NCBI GenBank assembly: GCA_012064415.1
Contig: SSNU01000286.1
Coordinates: forward strand, 1 to 64,000
Origin: Gyrodactylus bullatarudis
Taxonomy: Eukaryota; Platyhelminthes; Monogenea; Gyrodactylidea; Gyrodactylidae
Direction of reading: 5' to 3'
DNA: 64,000 nucleotides
Below the pieces are notes generated by a model. It ran no database searches and was not told the origin of the DNA. It saw only the letters and a list, made by a program, of their open reading frames with translations. The translations under genes and the position numbers were made by a program. This document shows, one piece after another, positions 12,974-23,263 of the stretch (the first letter of the stretch is position 1; each line of letters opens with the position of its first letter).

Positions 12974-13136
12974 TGACATTAAAATTTTTAATTCATCTTG
13001 TAATTTATATATTTTTTAATCTCATTTCCAATCAAACATTGAAATTATTCAAGATTTTTGATTATTTTTTATTGAATCAATAAAAACTCAAACTCGAAGA
13101 GTTCATAGTTCAATTCAAGGGTCATCATATTATGAT

Positions 13137-13535
13137 TCATATCATTGCTTTCAAGAAAGATCGAAAATCAATTACATCATTTGGAAAAGTTGCATTGAAC
13201 TCGCTTTCTTCAAAATCAATTCTGAAGGTTTTCAGATATTCAAACATTTTCTCCTTGTCGATGTTACTTTCATTGGAACAAATTTCTGAGAAAAATTTTC
13301 TAATCTCTATATACTCATCGTTATTATGATTAACTTTGATAAATTTTCTAACATCTGATACATTTATAGACGTTTTCTGAGAAAAATCATAAAGCTTTTC
13401 AATCATGAAATTATCGGGTATTTTCCCATTTTCTATCAAAATACGTTTTATATCAGAAGCCTTTATATCATTTGGAAAATTTTTCATGTGCTTCATGAAA
13501 TCTCCAATCAAGTAAGAATTTATATCCTGTGACAT
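13137..13535 (-). CDS. degenerate EF-hand (calmodulin/myosin light chain-like) protein
   Basis: 132 aa, single exon, no intron seen. The helical pattern and the C-terminal block NDVIDFRSFLKAMI match the last EF-hand of calmodulin or essential light chains. IKRILIENGKIPDNFMIEKL resembles an EF-hand helix pair. None of the loops keeps a canonical D-x-D-x-D/N-G arrangement, so Ca2+ binding is doubtful; this may be a structural light-chain-like subunit. It is convergent with CPT2 (163 bp between stops) and divergent from the ALG6 gene (112 bp between starts). Family assignment is by pattern only. Confidence 0.65.
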   Translation of the reverse strand: MSQDINSYLIGDFMKHMKNFPNDIKASDIKRILIENGKIPDNFMIEKLYDFSQKTSINVSDVRKFIKVNHNNDEYIEIRKFFSEICSNESNIDKEKMFEYLKTFRIDFEESEFNATFPNDVIDFRSFLKAMI

Positions 13536-13647
13536 TTGAATATGGGTGCTAATCTAGTATTTCAGAAATATTATTTCTGAAATTCTAATTTAAAAACTCG
13601 GTCCGACTTGATACAAACAAGTTTAGATAATCTCTCAGTATCTTTTA
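13536..13647. promoter_or_regulatory. 112-bp divergent promoter region
   Basis: Lies between the start codons of the degenerate EF-hand gene (-) and the ALG6 gene (+). It contains an imperfect inverted repeat (TTTCAGAAATATTATTTCTGAAA, about 13560-13582). A shared bidirectional promoter is inferred from spacing alone. Confidence 0.4.
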
Positions 13648-15078
13648 ATGGACGAAAAATTTGAAAATTATCTTACAATATTTTTTTCCCTATGTCTTAG
13701 GACAATCACCGCGCTTTATAATTATTCTGGCTTCAGAAATGGTCCTATAAATGGCGATTTTGAGGCTCAGAGACATTGGATGGAAATAACAACAAAATTA
13801 TCCATCAATGATTGGTACAAGAATACAACTGATAATAATCTACTCTATTGGGGTTTGGATTATCCTCCATTGACGGCCTATCACAGTTTTGTTGTTGGGA
13901 AAATTTCAGAATTCATCGATCCATCTTGGACAGAGCTGCATAAATCACGTGGCCTCGAGAATGTTAATTTGAAAATTTTCATGAGAGTTTCTGTTTTACT
14001 TGGAGACCTGTTATTGTTTATGCCAGTATTGTTCTTTTACTCTAAACTTGTTACAAAGAGAGCAAGAAGTTTATTTTTATTTTATTCTCTCATATCTCCT
14101 AGCTTCATTCTAATTGATCATGGACATTTTCAGTACAACAACATTAGCCTCGGATTTTATATTTTTTCTGTGCTGTTCCTCATCAAAGAAAATTTTATCA
14201 TTGCCTCTATTTTATTTTGCTGTTCCATCACCTATAAACAAATGGAGCTATATCATTCAATGCCAATTTTCTGTTTCATTCTTTCCAAATGTTTACGTAA
14301 TAAGTGTATCGGACTTGTCAAACTATTTGGTGTCAGTTTAACGGTGATTATTTCATTTGTTGTCATCTTTTCTCCATACCTCTCATCACATGAGGAAATC
14401 TTACTCGTCATCAAGAGAATATTCCCTGTAAAACGAGGACTTTTTGAAGATAAAGTCTCTAACTTTTGGTGCATAACTAATATTCTCATTAAATGGACCA
14501 AACTTTTCTCAAATATTGAACTATTTCAGGTTAGTACTGGTGTCACTTTAATAACAACTGCTCCTGCCTGTCTCTTTCTCCTAGCAAAGCCTACCAAAAA
14601 GATTTTTCTCTATACCAGCTGTGTCGTTAGCCTTGGCTTTTTTTTATTCTCCTTTCAAGTTCATGAAAAAACCATCCTGATTCCTCTAATGTCAGCATTG
14701 TTGAATTTTGAGAGTGAGCCAGACTTGGCAATCTGGTTTAGCACTGCTTCATCCCTAAGTTTGTACCCATTAATGATCAAGGATGATCTCATTATTCCCA
14801 GCCTTGTAATTTCAACCATATTCCTCCTCTTTTGGGCCAGAGAATTTGAAATAAAAAATGATCAATTGTCAAAAAAAATTTTCTCACTAAACATTCTGTT
14901 TTTATTCCTCTTTGCAAGCATTGTAATCTATTTTGCAATATTTGCGCCTCCACCAAAGTATCCCGATCTCCAATCACTCCTTATTACCACGGTTAGCTTT
15001 GGACAATTTTTCTTCTTTTTCACCTATTATTATTATCGTTTGTCAGTTGAATTTGTAACTAGGGAAAAGGTTGAATAA
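13648..15078 (+). CDS. ALG6: ALG6 alpha-1,3-glucosyltransferase (Dol-P-Glc:Man9GlcNAc2-PP-Dol)
   Basis: ER multi-pass GT-C enzyme that adds the first glucose to the dolichol-linked N-glycan precursor. 476 aa, a single uninterrupted exon. Signature motifs are all present: GDFEAQRHWMEIT (D at residue 37, the family's catalytic Asp), YWGLDYPPLTAYHS (67-80), HGHFQYNNISLG, YKQMELYHSMP, FPVKRGLFEDKVSNFWC and SFQVHEKTILIP. Many hydrophobic segments alternate with short loops, as expected for about 11-12 TM helices. These motifs fit ALG6 better than its relative ALG8. The lack of introns is notable in a genome where neighbouring genes are spliced, and may reflect intron loss or an old retrocopy. A diverged copy follows directly downstream. 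Confidence 0.93.
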   Translation: MDEKFENYLTIFFSLCLRTITALYNYSGFRNGPINGDFEAQRHWMEITTKLSINDWYKNTTDNNLLYWGLDYPPLTAYHSFVVGKISEFIDPSWTELHKSRGLENVNLKIFMRVSVLLGDLLLFMPVLFFYSKLVTKRARSLFLFYSLISPSFILIDHGHFQYNNISLGFYIFSVLFLIKENFIIASILFCCSITYKQMELYHSMPIFCFILSKCLRNKCIGLVKLFGVSLTVIISFVVIFSPYLSSHEEILLVIKRIFPVKRGLFEDKVSNFWCITNILIKWTKLFSNIELFQVSTGVTLITTAPACLFLLAKPTKKIFLYTSCVVSLGFFLFSFQVHEKTILIPLMSALLNFESEPDLAIWFSTASSLSLYPLMIKDDLIIPSLVISTIFLLFWAREFEIKNDQLSKKIFSLNILFLFLFASIVIYFAIFAPPPKYPDLQSLLITTVSFGQFFFFFTYYYYRLSVEFVTREKVE

Positions 15079-15757
15079 ATCTTCTTGCATGAAAATAATC
15101 TTTAATTTCACTTTCAAGTAGTGAATTATTTTTAAATTACACTTGGAAAATGCGTAAAAATTCTATTGTGATTTCTATTTTCAACAGAATAATTTTCTGA
15201 AATTGAGCAATGTTTTTCAAATTTATAATTAATATTTTCATAATAATTAAAAATCAAATTTTGAAGTCTTTTACTATTTTTTTATTAAATAGAAATTTTT
15301 TTTGTTATTAAAAAAATGATCATTAGGAAAATGACCCTTGAAAAATTTATAGGCTATAATTACTGTTGAAGATTCATATATTATACAAGCAACCAGTATT
15401 TTTTTATTTTTTAAAAAGAAATCAATCGATCTGAAAAATACCTCAAATGAAAGAACATTTCAAATAAGATATATGTAGATACCATTTTCAACAAAATTAT
15501 CTTATGCTATCTTTGCAGTATGACTCCTAAAATAAATGTATTTTTAATGAATTTCTTATGTCTAACGGGTAAATGAAATAAAATTTAGATAGATTTTTTA
15601 GATTTAGTATTTTTTCGTGTATTTCGCACTCCTCGCCCCGGAATCAAATGTTCACTCAGTTTTGGAACCGACTGTGTTTATATAAGAATATTCATTTAAG
15701 ATCAATGAGTTCTTCTCAATGAAGTTTGTACAAGTCACATTGAAAAAATGATGTGAA
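15079..15757. other. A/T-rich spacer between the two ALG6-family genes
   Basis: 679 bp, no coding signal, many homopolymer runs of A and T. A TATATAAGA-like stretch near 15678 could be core promoter for the downstream copy. Confidence 0.4.
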
Positions 15758-17185
15758 ATGAGATTCATCAAGGCTGATGATAGAAATTTTGTTTACACCT
15801 TCTTATTTGGAATTTGCATTCGGTCAGTAATGGTCTTGTATGTTACGGAAAATGATGAATTCTTCCAATCATATCGTTCCTATTTGAATTTGATCAATCT
15901 AGACATCCGAAATTGGTACAATTCAGAATTCAATAAACCTCCCCTAGTTGGATATCATTCATTTATACTTGGCAAAATTTACCGAATCAGAGATAAATCT
16001 TTCAATCGGTATTCCCATCGGACAGAGATTACACCGGACTTGAAACTCTATATGAAAGTTCATTTAATTCTTGGCGATTTACTGTTTTTCCAGCCAAGTT
16101 TACTACTATGGTCAAGGTTGTTGGGGGAAATTAATCGTGAGAATTTTTACATTTTTGCAATCACCTCGCCCACTTTTATCATCATCATAAATGGAATTTA
16201 TCACATGTCAAATTACAGCTTTGGCCTTTACCTCTTCTCGATTTATCAGATGAGGAATTCAAGATATCTCCTCTCGTCAATGTTGTTCAGTCTATCCTTG
16301 ACATATGAGTACAAGAAATTCTTCTATACCCTTCCATATATTTCCTATGTTTCAAGTCGATGTTTGGCCAGAAGATCAAAGAGATCCCTAGTTAACCTTT
16401 CCAAATACTTCCTCGTTTTCCTCTTCACCCTTCTTACAGTGAATTCACCCTTTTTGGTGAACTTCAAGAGTCTCTTTTGTGCCCTCTTCGCCAATGCCAA
16501 GTATAAATTGTTCCAAATGAAAGTGGCCAACTTTTGGGGCTTCACCAATCTCTTCCTCGAATGGTACGTCATATTCACAGATCAACAGTTATTCCTCTTG
16601 GGAACCCTTTTTCCCCTATTCGCTGCACTTCCCTCGATAATTATTGTGTTTCATAAGCCAAAGTTTATATTTTTCCTCTATGCGAACTGCATAACGAGTA
16701 TTTCCTTCTTCTTGTTCTCTTTCAGCATTGATATAACTGTTATTTTATATCCCCTACTGTCAGCATTTATGAACTTCAAGTATGAGCCAAACATTGCCCT
16801 ATGGTTTAGTACAATAGCTCCCTTGAGTATTTACCTGTCAATGCAAGAGAATGGTATACTAATTCCCTCCATTGTTCTCATGCTAATGGGCCATTTCTTT
16901 TTTTCCTTGGAGGTCTCTCTCAGTTCCGTCTATTCAAAATACATTTTGAACATGTCCTTCATGACGCTGCTCATTTTTATCCCGGGGACATTGGCTATCG
17001 AGATATTCAATAAAGTCTACCAATTATTTGGCATAAAAGAGTTTGTCTATCGTCTGACCACCTTTGTTACATTTGTCCACTTATTCATGATCCTATTGTA
17101 CTATTATGTAAGAATATTCCAACATTTATTCAAACACAATAGTCTCTATTATGGGCGGAGGATGGCAAGGTCAAAGATTCATTGA
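15758..17185 (+). CDS. ALG6-family paralogue with eroded active-site motifs
   Basis: 475 aa, intronless, and almost the same length and membrane profile as the ALG6 protein encoded just upstream, so a tandem duplicate. Blocks align throughout: KPPLVGYHSFILGKI with the ALG6 YPPLTAYHSFVVGKI, LKLYMKVHLILGDLLFFQP with LKIFMRVSVLLGDLLLFMP, and PNIALWFSTIAPLSIY near the end. The functional signatures are changed: GDFEAQRHW is NDEFFQSYR (an Asp may still align), the WGLDY part of YWGLDYPP is gone, HGHFQYN is NGIYHMSN, YKQMELYH is YEYKKFFYT, and VHEKTIL is IDITVIL. A 1.4-kb frame kept open despite this suggests selection for a changed role rather than decay. It may be a non-catalytic partner or a transferase with another specificity. 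Confidence 0.8.
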   Translation: MRFIKADDRNFVYTFLFGICIRSVMVLYVTENDEFFQSYRSYLNLINLDIRNWYNSEFNKPPLVGYHSFILGKIYRIRDKSFNRYSHRTEITPDLKLYMKVHLILGDLLFFQPSLLLWSRLLGEINRENFYIFAITSPTFIIIINGIYHMSNYSFGLYLFSIYQMRNSRYLLSSMLFSLSLTYEYKKFFYTLPYISYVSSRCLARRSKRSLVNLSKYFLVFLFTLLTVNSPFLVNFKSLFCALFANAKYKLFQMKVANFWGFTNLFLEWYVIFTDQQLFLLGTLFPLFAALPSIIIVFHKPKFIFFLYANCITSISFFLFSFSIDITVILYPLLSAFMNFKYEPNIALWFSTIAPLSIYLSMQENGILIPSIVLMLMGHFFFSLEVSLSSVYSKYILNMSFMTLLIFIPGTLAIEIFNKVYQLFGIKEFVYRLTTFVTFVHLFMILLYYYVRIFQHLFKHNSLYYGRRMARSKIH

Positions 17186-18918
17186 TGAATAAACTTTTTC
17201 TTTCATTTTCTATCCCTTTTTTGTTGAAAAAATGCTACTGTATCAATCGAATTTTAATTTTAATCGGAGAGGAATAAACTACATGCCAGTTACTCGATGA
17301 TATTGACATCTTGTCAGTTCAAAAATAATAACTATAGTAGTAATGGTAAAAGATTAACTGAGAAATCTCTCAAGATGATTTTTGATTTATCTTCAATCCG
17401 ACAGTCTAATTGACAGGTTGCTCAGCATAGGATCAGCATGTCATCTCTAATGATTTATTATCGTATTTATTACTATTCATTGAGGCAAAAATTAATAGGA
17501 ATTTTTTGAATGCTTAGTATGTGATTACTTGACACGAATATGGTATTTCACACTTTATTGTCACGCCGTAATTAGTCTAAACTTGGAAGGAAATACGCGT
17601 ATGCTCGAAGAAAAATATTTTTATTCCGTTAGGATAAAAGTTATGGAATTGAAACCTAAAGACTGTAGCAGCTATGAATGGGATAAAATAATCCTGCAAC
17701 GAATTAATGTGTTTTACGATACGAATAATGTAGATTGGTTATGTATGTATATTGACTCTAATATTGAATTATTAAGAAGTCAACATTTATTTTAAACTAA
17801 TCAATAATAGAGTGGAATCTCTCTCTTACTGAGTGTCTAAGTTAAATTACCATGGTAATGATTCAACAAAGAAGCTTTTGGAGTTTGATCCTCAAGACAG
17901 GATCACATATTCACGTGAAGGGTCTTGGCAATCCATATACGGAGTAGTAGTCCATTGGATAACTGAATTTCTCAAAGGAAAATCTGTAAGTTTTGATATT
18001 AAAAGTTAGTTTGACTAAGCTCTCCTAGATGCTACTTTCAAATGTCATTTTTCAAAACTCTATTATTACTGAGAAAGAAGAAACCCATTAGAAATAAAAT
18101 TTATTCCACGATTTTTAGACAAGTAAGGAATAGAAATTGAGAATATTCTTTGTCCAATAACACGGATGTAGCTGGGGTCAAGAGGTTTTTTTATCCTAGT
18201 TAAAAATTTCAATGAAACATTTTATTCTGACCACGAATCTGGCCTATAAGAAAAATTCGGCTGTCTGTAAGATTAGTTATTGGGCCTAAACCGTACTTTC
18301 GAAGATTTGCTATTTAATAAAAACATGGTTGCATTGTATTTTTATTTATCCCAAAGAAAATCAATATTATTCAAGTTCACAGTGATTCATGAAATCTCAA
18401 ATCATGAATCACAGTTCTTCATAGAGAGATCCAATTTAGGTTAAATTCATTAAACTAGCGAAATTCTCAATTATTTCCTCAAAATTGATACAAACTGCAA
18501 TGAATTAATTAATTTGTGCCGACTCTTCAAGTTTGAAATTAACAACCTTAGCTAACATGTAACGGATCCCACTTTGTCCCTATTTTTAACGAGATTTTTT
18601 TTATTTCAAAGATGGAATACAAGCAAAGAATAATAAATAAACCGTATTTATTTCATTTAATTTCTTTCTTTTATGATTGCAAATAAATTTAATTTTTTTG
18701 AGACATTAATTGCCTAATTTCCTCGAAGATATTCTGAGGGTGCTGACTAATGGTCATGCTGGTGGTTAGAATTTAATTTTATCTTCTAAAAAATACACAA
18801 GGATCTTATGAAGAGTCAACCTTCTCGTTTTCATGCCGTTTTCTTTTACCTTGAAAAATTAGAACAGAGTTTATTAAAACGAAATAAAAATAATTTATTG
18901 AAATGTACAAAGGTTCCA
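17186..18918. other. gene-poor stretch
   Basis: 1.7 kb without a recognisable gene apart from the weak ORF at 17529-17795. There is a short stem-loop at about 18382-18411 (arms GATTCATG and CATGAATC). Otherwise A/T-rich and unremarkable. Confidence 0.4.
17529..17795 (+). CDS. hypothetical 88-aa ORF
   Basis: Not recognised. A hydrophobic N-terminus (IWYFTLYCHAVISLNL) could be a signal or anchor segment; the rest is polar with several Cys and Trp. No splice context or homology supports it, and a chance ORF is quite possible. Confidence 0.15.
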   Translation: MTRIWYFTLYCHAVISLNLEGNTRMLEEKYFYSVRIKVMELKPKDCSSYEWDKIILQRINVFYDTNNVDWLCMYIDSNIELLRSQHLF

Positions 18919-21909
18919 CTAAACTTCCTTACTGTAATTTTTCCAGGAGTCTGCATTTTTCGAACGTAAAATGAGTTTTCTCTGAATGTTTTTTGGCTGA
19001 TGAAGCTCGAAGAATAATCTATTCTCATGCTCCCTCAAGTCGCTGGCACCATCATCTGAGTTTGTGTCGTTCCACCGGAAGAAATGAGTAGGCGATTCAA
19101 CTTCATTATTCGTAGGTTTGCTTTCAATTCCATAAATTGCCTGATAAAAAATAACATGTTTCACTTTAATGAATTCAATTGTTGAAAAATTATTCTGAGT
19201 TTCTACGACCATGATATAGATAGATTCAATATTTCTTCGTAAAGACTGACTAATAATCTTATCTTGGATAAATACAAAATTTTATTCTCCCCTAACAATG
19301 TTATATGCCTTAATTAAGAATTGATGTACATTTTTTTGTATATCAGAAAAAACTCGAAAAAGTATGGTTTTGCAGGAAAAATGCTTACAATTTCAATTAT
19401 CTTCAAAATGAGATTAAGGCTGGGAAAAGTTGAAAAAATTGGCCTACTCTAATAAATATCAAAATTTTGTTGGTCCTCGCAGGAGGCCATAATAAACTTT
19501 TTCAATCTGACCATTTAATTATAATTATGAAATTAGCTTTAATTAACTTTCCAGCACATGGCTAGAACATATTAAGTAGCTTAGATTAATTCATAATTAT
19601 AATTTAAATAATGATAATAGAATCTATATTACTCACTCGATATTCACACAAGATTCTTGAGAGGGTGTTGTTCAGAATGAGACTGTCATCATTCACCTGG
19701 TTTCTACAGACTGGACATTTATTCTCTAGACAGAGTTTTGCATTTAGCTTGGTCATTTCCTCGAAGCAGTCAGAGCAAACATTATGATTACAACTAATCA
19801 GGTTGACTGGTCTCTTTAATCTTGAAAAAAATATCGAAATCATGTTACGTTTATCTAAGACTCATCCTTGTTAACCCTCGCCCTGGAAGTTGGTAAAATT
19901 TCACATTTCACAAGTGGGGTCCATTTGGACCCCATACTTATTTATATAGAAAAATAATAAAATATTAGGTCTGACATAGTATATTTCAAGACTTTCGACA
20001 TTCTAAACAAATCAAGATATGATGATTTTTACAAGCGTTTTTTCTGCAATAANNNNNNNNNNNNNNNNNNNNNNNNNNNNNNNNNNNNNNNNNNNNNNNN
20101 NNNNNNNNNNNNNNNNNNNNNNNNNNNNNNNNNNNNNNNNNNNNNNNNNNNNNNNNNNNNNNNNNNNNNNNNNNNNNNNNNNNNNNNNNNNNNNNNNNNN
20201 NNNNNNNNNNNNNNNNNNNNNNNNNNNNNNNNNNNNNNNNNNNNNNNNNNNNNNNNNNNNNNNNNNNNNNNNNNNNNNNNNNNNNNNNNNNNNNNNNNNN
20301 NNNNNNNNNNNNNNNNNNNNNNNNNNNNNNNNNNNNNNNNNNNNNNNNNNNNNNNNNNNNNNNNNNNNNNNNNNNNNNNNNNNNNNNNNNNNNNNNNNNN
20401 NNNNNNNNNNNNNNNNNNNNNNNNNNNNNNNNNNNNNNNNNNNNNNNNNNNNNNNNNNNNNNNNNNNNNNNNNNNNNNNNNNNNNNNNNNNNNNNNNNNN
20501 NNNNNNNNNNNNNNNNNNNNNNNNNNNNNNNNNNNNNNNNNNNNNNNNNNNNNNNNNNNNNNNNNNNNNNNNNNNNNNNNNNNNNNNNNNNNNNNNNNNN
20601 NNNNNNNNNNNNNNNNNNNNNNNNNNNNNNNNNNNNNNNNNNNNNNNNNNNNNNNNNNNNNNNNNNNNNNNNNNNNNNNNNNNNNNNNNNNNNNNNNNNN
20701 NNNNNNNNNNNNNNNNNNNNNNNNNNNNNNNNNNNNNNNNNNNNNNNNNNNNNNNNNNGGAAAATTTCCTTCTTTTCCGATATAAATTTCAGCATTGCAG
20801 AGATTTGCATTTTTAGAATCACACAAAGCCCACACTTTGATACCGTATTTTCCAGGCTTTGACGGCATGTACACTTTGAAGGGACTTTTCCCACGAAAAC
20901 TTATTAGCTGTTCATCTATAGTTACTTGTTCGGAAGGGATGCTTTTCTACAATTGATAATAAAATCCTGAAATACGATCCTGATAGGTGCCAATTTGTCT
21001 CTATTTGAACCAGTGATCCTATTGATTTTGTCATCAAATCGAATAAACTGTTTGATGATTACGAATCTTGAATATGAAAGACATCTTCCCAAAGCTCTTG
21101 GAGATCCATATTTTTCTGCTTAGAAACTCCAAAATATAACAGGATCCCTATCCATTTACGAAGTTCGTCTATACTTATTCTTGTACTTAATTTTCGATGG
21201 TCCATATACTTGTTCGTATATTTTACGATATCTCCGAGAATTTTTGGACATAAAAGTAGACTGAAAAAATCCTGATGATTTATCATCTTCTGGGAACTCG
21301 CTGTAAGGGAAGAAGCAACATTTTTATGAATGATATTGTGGCTTCCAGTACGACTTCGCACTCTGGCTGTCTGGTAGTTGATGTCTCAGCATTTTGAAAC
21401 TAGATCAGCTCCAAAGGATTGATCCATATCAGTATCTGGATTCGAAATATCAGAGGGATATTCTGTGTAATCCTCTTCTTCACTTTCAGAAGAACCACCT
21501 CCTAAATTCTCAGGACCGATAAGAGTTTCGATATCAGAGTACACGTCTTCTTCGTATAATGTGGGGTCCGTATGGACCCCATTTGTTCAATGTGTTATAA
21601 AAGACTAAAATGTTTGCTGAATGTTTGTTTAGGAAAAAGATAAAAAATAAAAATAACAATATTGTCAATTATTAGTTTGGTTAAGATATCACTCTCCTAT
21701 CCAAAGTTATTACAAATCAAAGTATGGTTGGGGTCCGTATGAACCCCACTTCCAGGGCGAGGGTTAATTCTACTCCCTAACCAGACCCCCTAATTCTTTC
21801 TCTACAACGCTGGGAAATCAAATCCTACAACTCACAGGTCATAGCAAATTGGACATTTGAGATATTCCATCATGAAATTCCGAAAGTATTCATCCTGCTT
21901 CTCAGTCAT
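18919..21909 (-). CDS. small RING-finger protein, introns invaded by transposons
   Basis: Probable E3 ubiquitin ligase of 159 aa. Exon 1 (21836-21909) encodes MTEKQDEYFRNF...LKCPICYDL; exon 2 (19637-19820) continues LKRPVNLISCNHNVCSDCF...CPVCRNQ; exon 3 (18919-19140) gives the C-terminus and stop. Together they make a complete RING: C-x2-C (exon 1), C-x-H-x2-C-x2-C and C-x2-C (exon 2). Phases match (74+184 nt = 86 codons, then phase 0) and the junctions are GT-AG. Intron 1 (19821-21835, 2015 nt) holds a whole piggyBac copy; without it the intron would be about 122 nt. Intron 2 (19141-19636) holds a MITE. The tail has no domain I recognise. Exon 1 is easily missed because the transposon separates it from the rest. 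Confidence 0.75.
19265..19452 (+). repeat. MITE copy C (internally deleted)
   Basis: 188 bp matching both ends of the 438-bp element at 48524-48961 in the same orientation, with the middle missing. Shared landmarks are ATACAAAATTTTATT on the left, TGTATATCAGAA, AAAACTCGAAAA, and the right end GGCCTACTCTAA. It lies inside intron 2 of the RING gene. Confidence 0.8.
19986..21560 (-). pseudogene. PB1 piggyBac transposase, degenerate
   Basis: Minus-strand fragments in several frames match piggyBac transposase: an acidic N-terminal region (about 21400-21560), NHQDFFSLLLCPKILGDIVKY and ELRKWIGILLYFGVSKQKNMD (21059-21361), then MPSKPGKYGIKVWALCDSKNA (about 20780-20875). After the gap comes a C-terminal Cys/His-rich end, CRKNACKNHHILICLEC. 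The frame changes several times between 20760 and 21060 and stops occur, so the copy is inactive. The catalytic core lies partly in the unsequenced gap. Confidence 0.8.
20053..20758. other. assembly gap (706 N)
   Basis: A run of N inside the PB1 transposase. The long X-containing translations across it are artefacts. The gap length may be an estimate, so the element length is uncertain. Confidence 0.99.
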
Positions 21910-22333
21910 GAAAAAAAAATCCAAAAGGCAAGAAAATGAACTCAATTCCTTTTTGAGTTTTTCTTCTTCTCAGTCAAACGTAGAGAGAGAGAGATGAGTA
22001 AAAGACAACGCAAATCTTTGAAACAGAAAGACGCGTAATTTGTAATGTGATATTTTTTCAAGATTTATAAAAATTATATTATGACAAGACAGTTTGGTGA
22101 TTGCACTTTAGATAAGAAAATAGAGAGATATGAAACTATTCATTTTTTTCTACCACCTATGATATCGTTTTAGTCATGTGGGATTGCATCATGTTTGGGT
22201 GTTGAGCAAACAACAAACTCATTCGAGACTCTATAGAAAAAAGATATTGATTCAACTCCATTTGAAGTTTATACAGTGTATAAAGAATGTTTCAAAAAAA
22301 TATGAGGTTTCACTTTGCACAATTTCAGATTGA
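21910..22333. promoter_or_regulatory. divergent intergenic region (RING gene / 309-aa gene)
   Basis: 424 bp between divergent start codons with no coding signal. It contains a short GAGAGAGAGAGA tract near 21985. A TTTCAG lies just before the downstream ATG at 22334 and could be an acceptor of an unseen 5' leader exon. Confidence 0.35.
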
Positions 22334-23263
22334 ATGAATTTTAAAATAAAATTACTACGTTTCAGTGGAACATATTCCCTAGAGGATCTGGAAAGGCTCC
22401 TGTTAAATGAAGATTTTGTCCAGTTCAATGAGATGGCTCAAGATAGAAAGTTCTACAAGCTTCTCTTGGCCTCTGTCCAAGACGTGGAGAAAGTAGATCG
22501 GGTTGTCGAGATTTTGGCCAACGTTGGACTTTGCCAAGAGGTTAATGAGAAAATAAAGCATCTCTACTTGCAAGTTTACGCCAAGATATGCCAACAGTAT
22601 TATGTTACCATCAACGAAACCTTCAAAGAATTAACAAGGAACATTTTTAATTACTTCTTTGAAAATAATATCAACCGGAATGATGACAAAGAGGAGGAAT
22701 ATGATGAAATACTCAGCACTGCTATAAGAAATCGTTGTTCAAACAACTTTGATGATCAATATTTTCTGGAGTTCTTCTTAAATCTAATCTTTGAACAAGA
22801 GGATCAGTCTGGAAGAATGAAAACGTGGCTGTTTAAAAATTGTCTGTTATTCAATCACTTTCAACATCATAGAGAAATAAAATTCTGGTCAATGAAAGTT
22901 TACCTGACCACATTATTTCGTTTCAGAGACACACATGCAACATGTGCCGATGTCAACCTAAGGACTCATGCCTTGTTGTATTGTCTGGAGAATTATCCTC
23001 AATTTTATATGGATTGTCTCGAGAAGGACAGCCTGAGTAGGCCACTGTTCACTTTCCTGTTGGGAGATGACCTAATGAAAACTTTTGAGCTGCTCCTTGT
23101 AAAGTTTGAGGAGAGCTCTAGTTTCGATGAGAGATTTCTAAAGAAGTTCCTCAAGCGCCTAGAAGATCAACCCGAACTCGTCAATAGATTTTGGCAGTTA
23201 ATCCACAGAACTTCTAAGGTGCCCAGAATCTCAAAATCATTTTACTACCAACTGCAGGATTAG
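22334..23263 (+). CDS. hypothetical 309-aa all-helical protein
   Basis: One uninterrupted frame. I do not recognise a family. The sequence is hydrophilic and apparently all alpha-helical, with heptad-like Leu spacing (LEDLERLLLNEDF, DDLMKTFELLLVKFEE) and an acidic loop (NDDKEEEYDE). No TM segment or Cys pairs are seen. The repeated helix pairs recall HEAT/ARM-type or helical-hairpin scaffolds, but no repeat consensus is clear. The ATG follows TTTCAG-ATTGA, so translation might begin in this exon after a spliced leader or a 5' non-coding exon. Base composition is less A/T-rich than the flanks, as for real coding exons here. Confidence 0.7.
   Translation: MNFKIKLLRFSGTYSLEDLERLLLNEDFVQFNEMAQDRKFYKLLLASVQDVEKVDRVVEILANVGLCQEVNEKIKHLYLQVYAKICQQYYVTINETFKELTRNIFNYFFENNINRNDDKEEEYDEILSTAIRNRCSNNFDDQYFLEFFLNLIFEQEDQSGRMKTWLFKNCLLFNHFQHHREIKFWSMKVYLTTLFRFRDTHATCADVNLRTHALLYCLENYPQFYMDCLEKDSLSRPLFTFLLGDDLMKTFELLLVKFEESSSFDERFLKKFLKRLEDQPELVNRFWQLIHRTSKVPRISKSFYYQLQD

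Larger units (their letters stand above)
19871..21767 (-). mobile_element. piggyBac-like element PB1 with TTAA ends
   Basis: Flanked by TTAA on both sides (19871-19874 and 21764-21767). The terminal 20 bp, TTAACCCTCGCCCTGGAAGT, are identical in inverted orientation. Three subterminal hairpins of the form GGGGTCC-n-GGACCCC lie at about 19915-19934, 21564-21581 and 21730-21746. The transposase runs on the minus strand. The element sits in intron 1 of a RING gene. The assembly gap falls in its middle. Confidence 0.93.

Noticed and set aside
20019..20894. Three long ORFs of 265-302 residues spanning the middle of PB1
   Set aside because: They consist mostly of unknown residues from the 706-N assembly gap; only the piggyBac fragments at the edges are real sequence.
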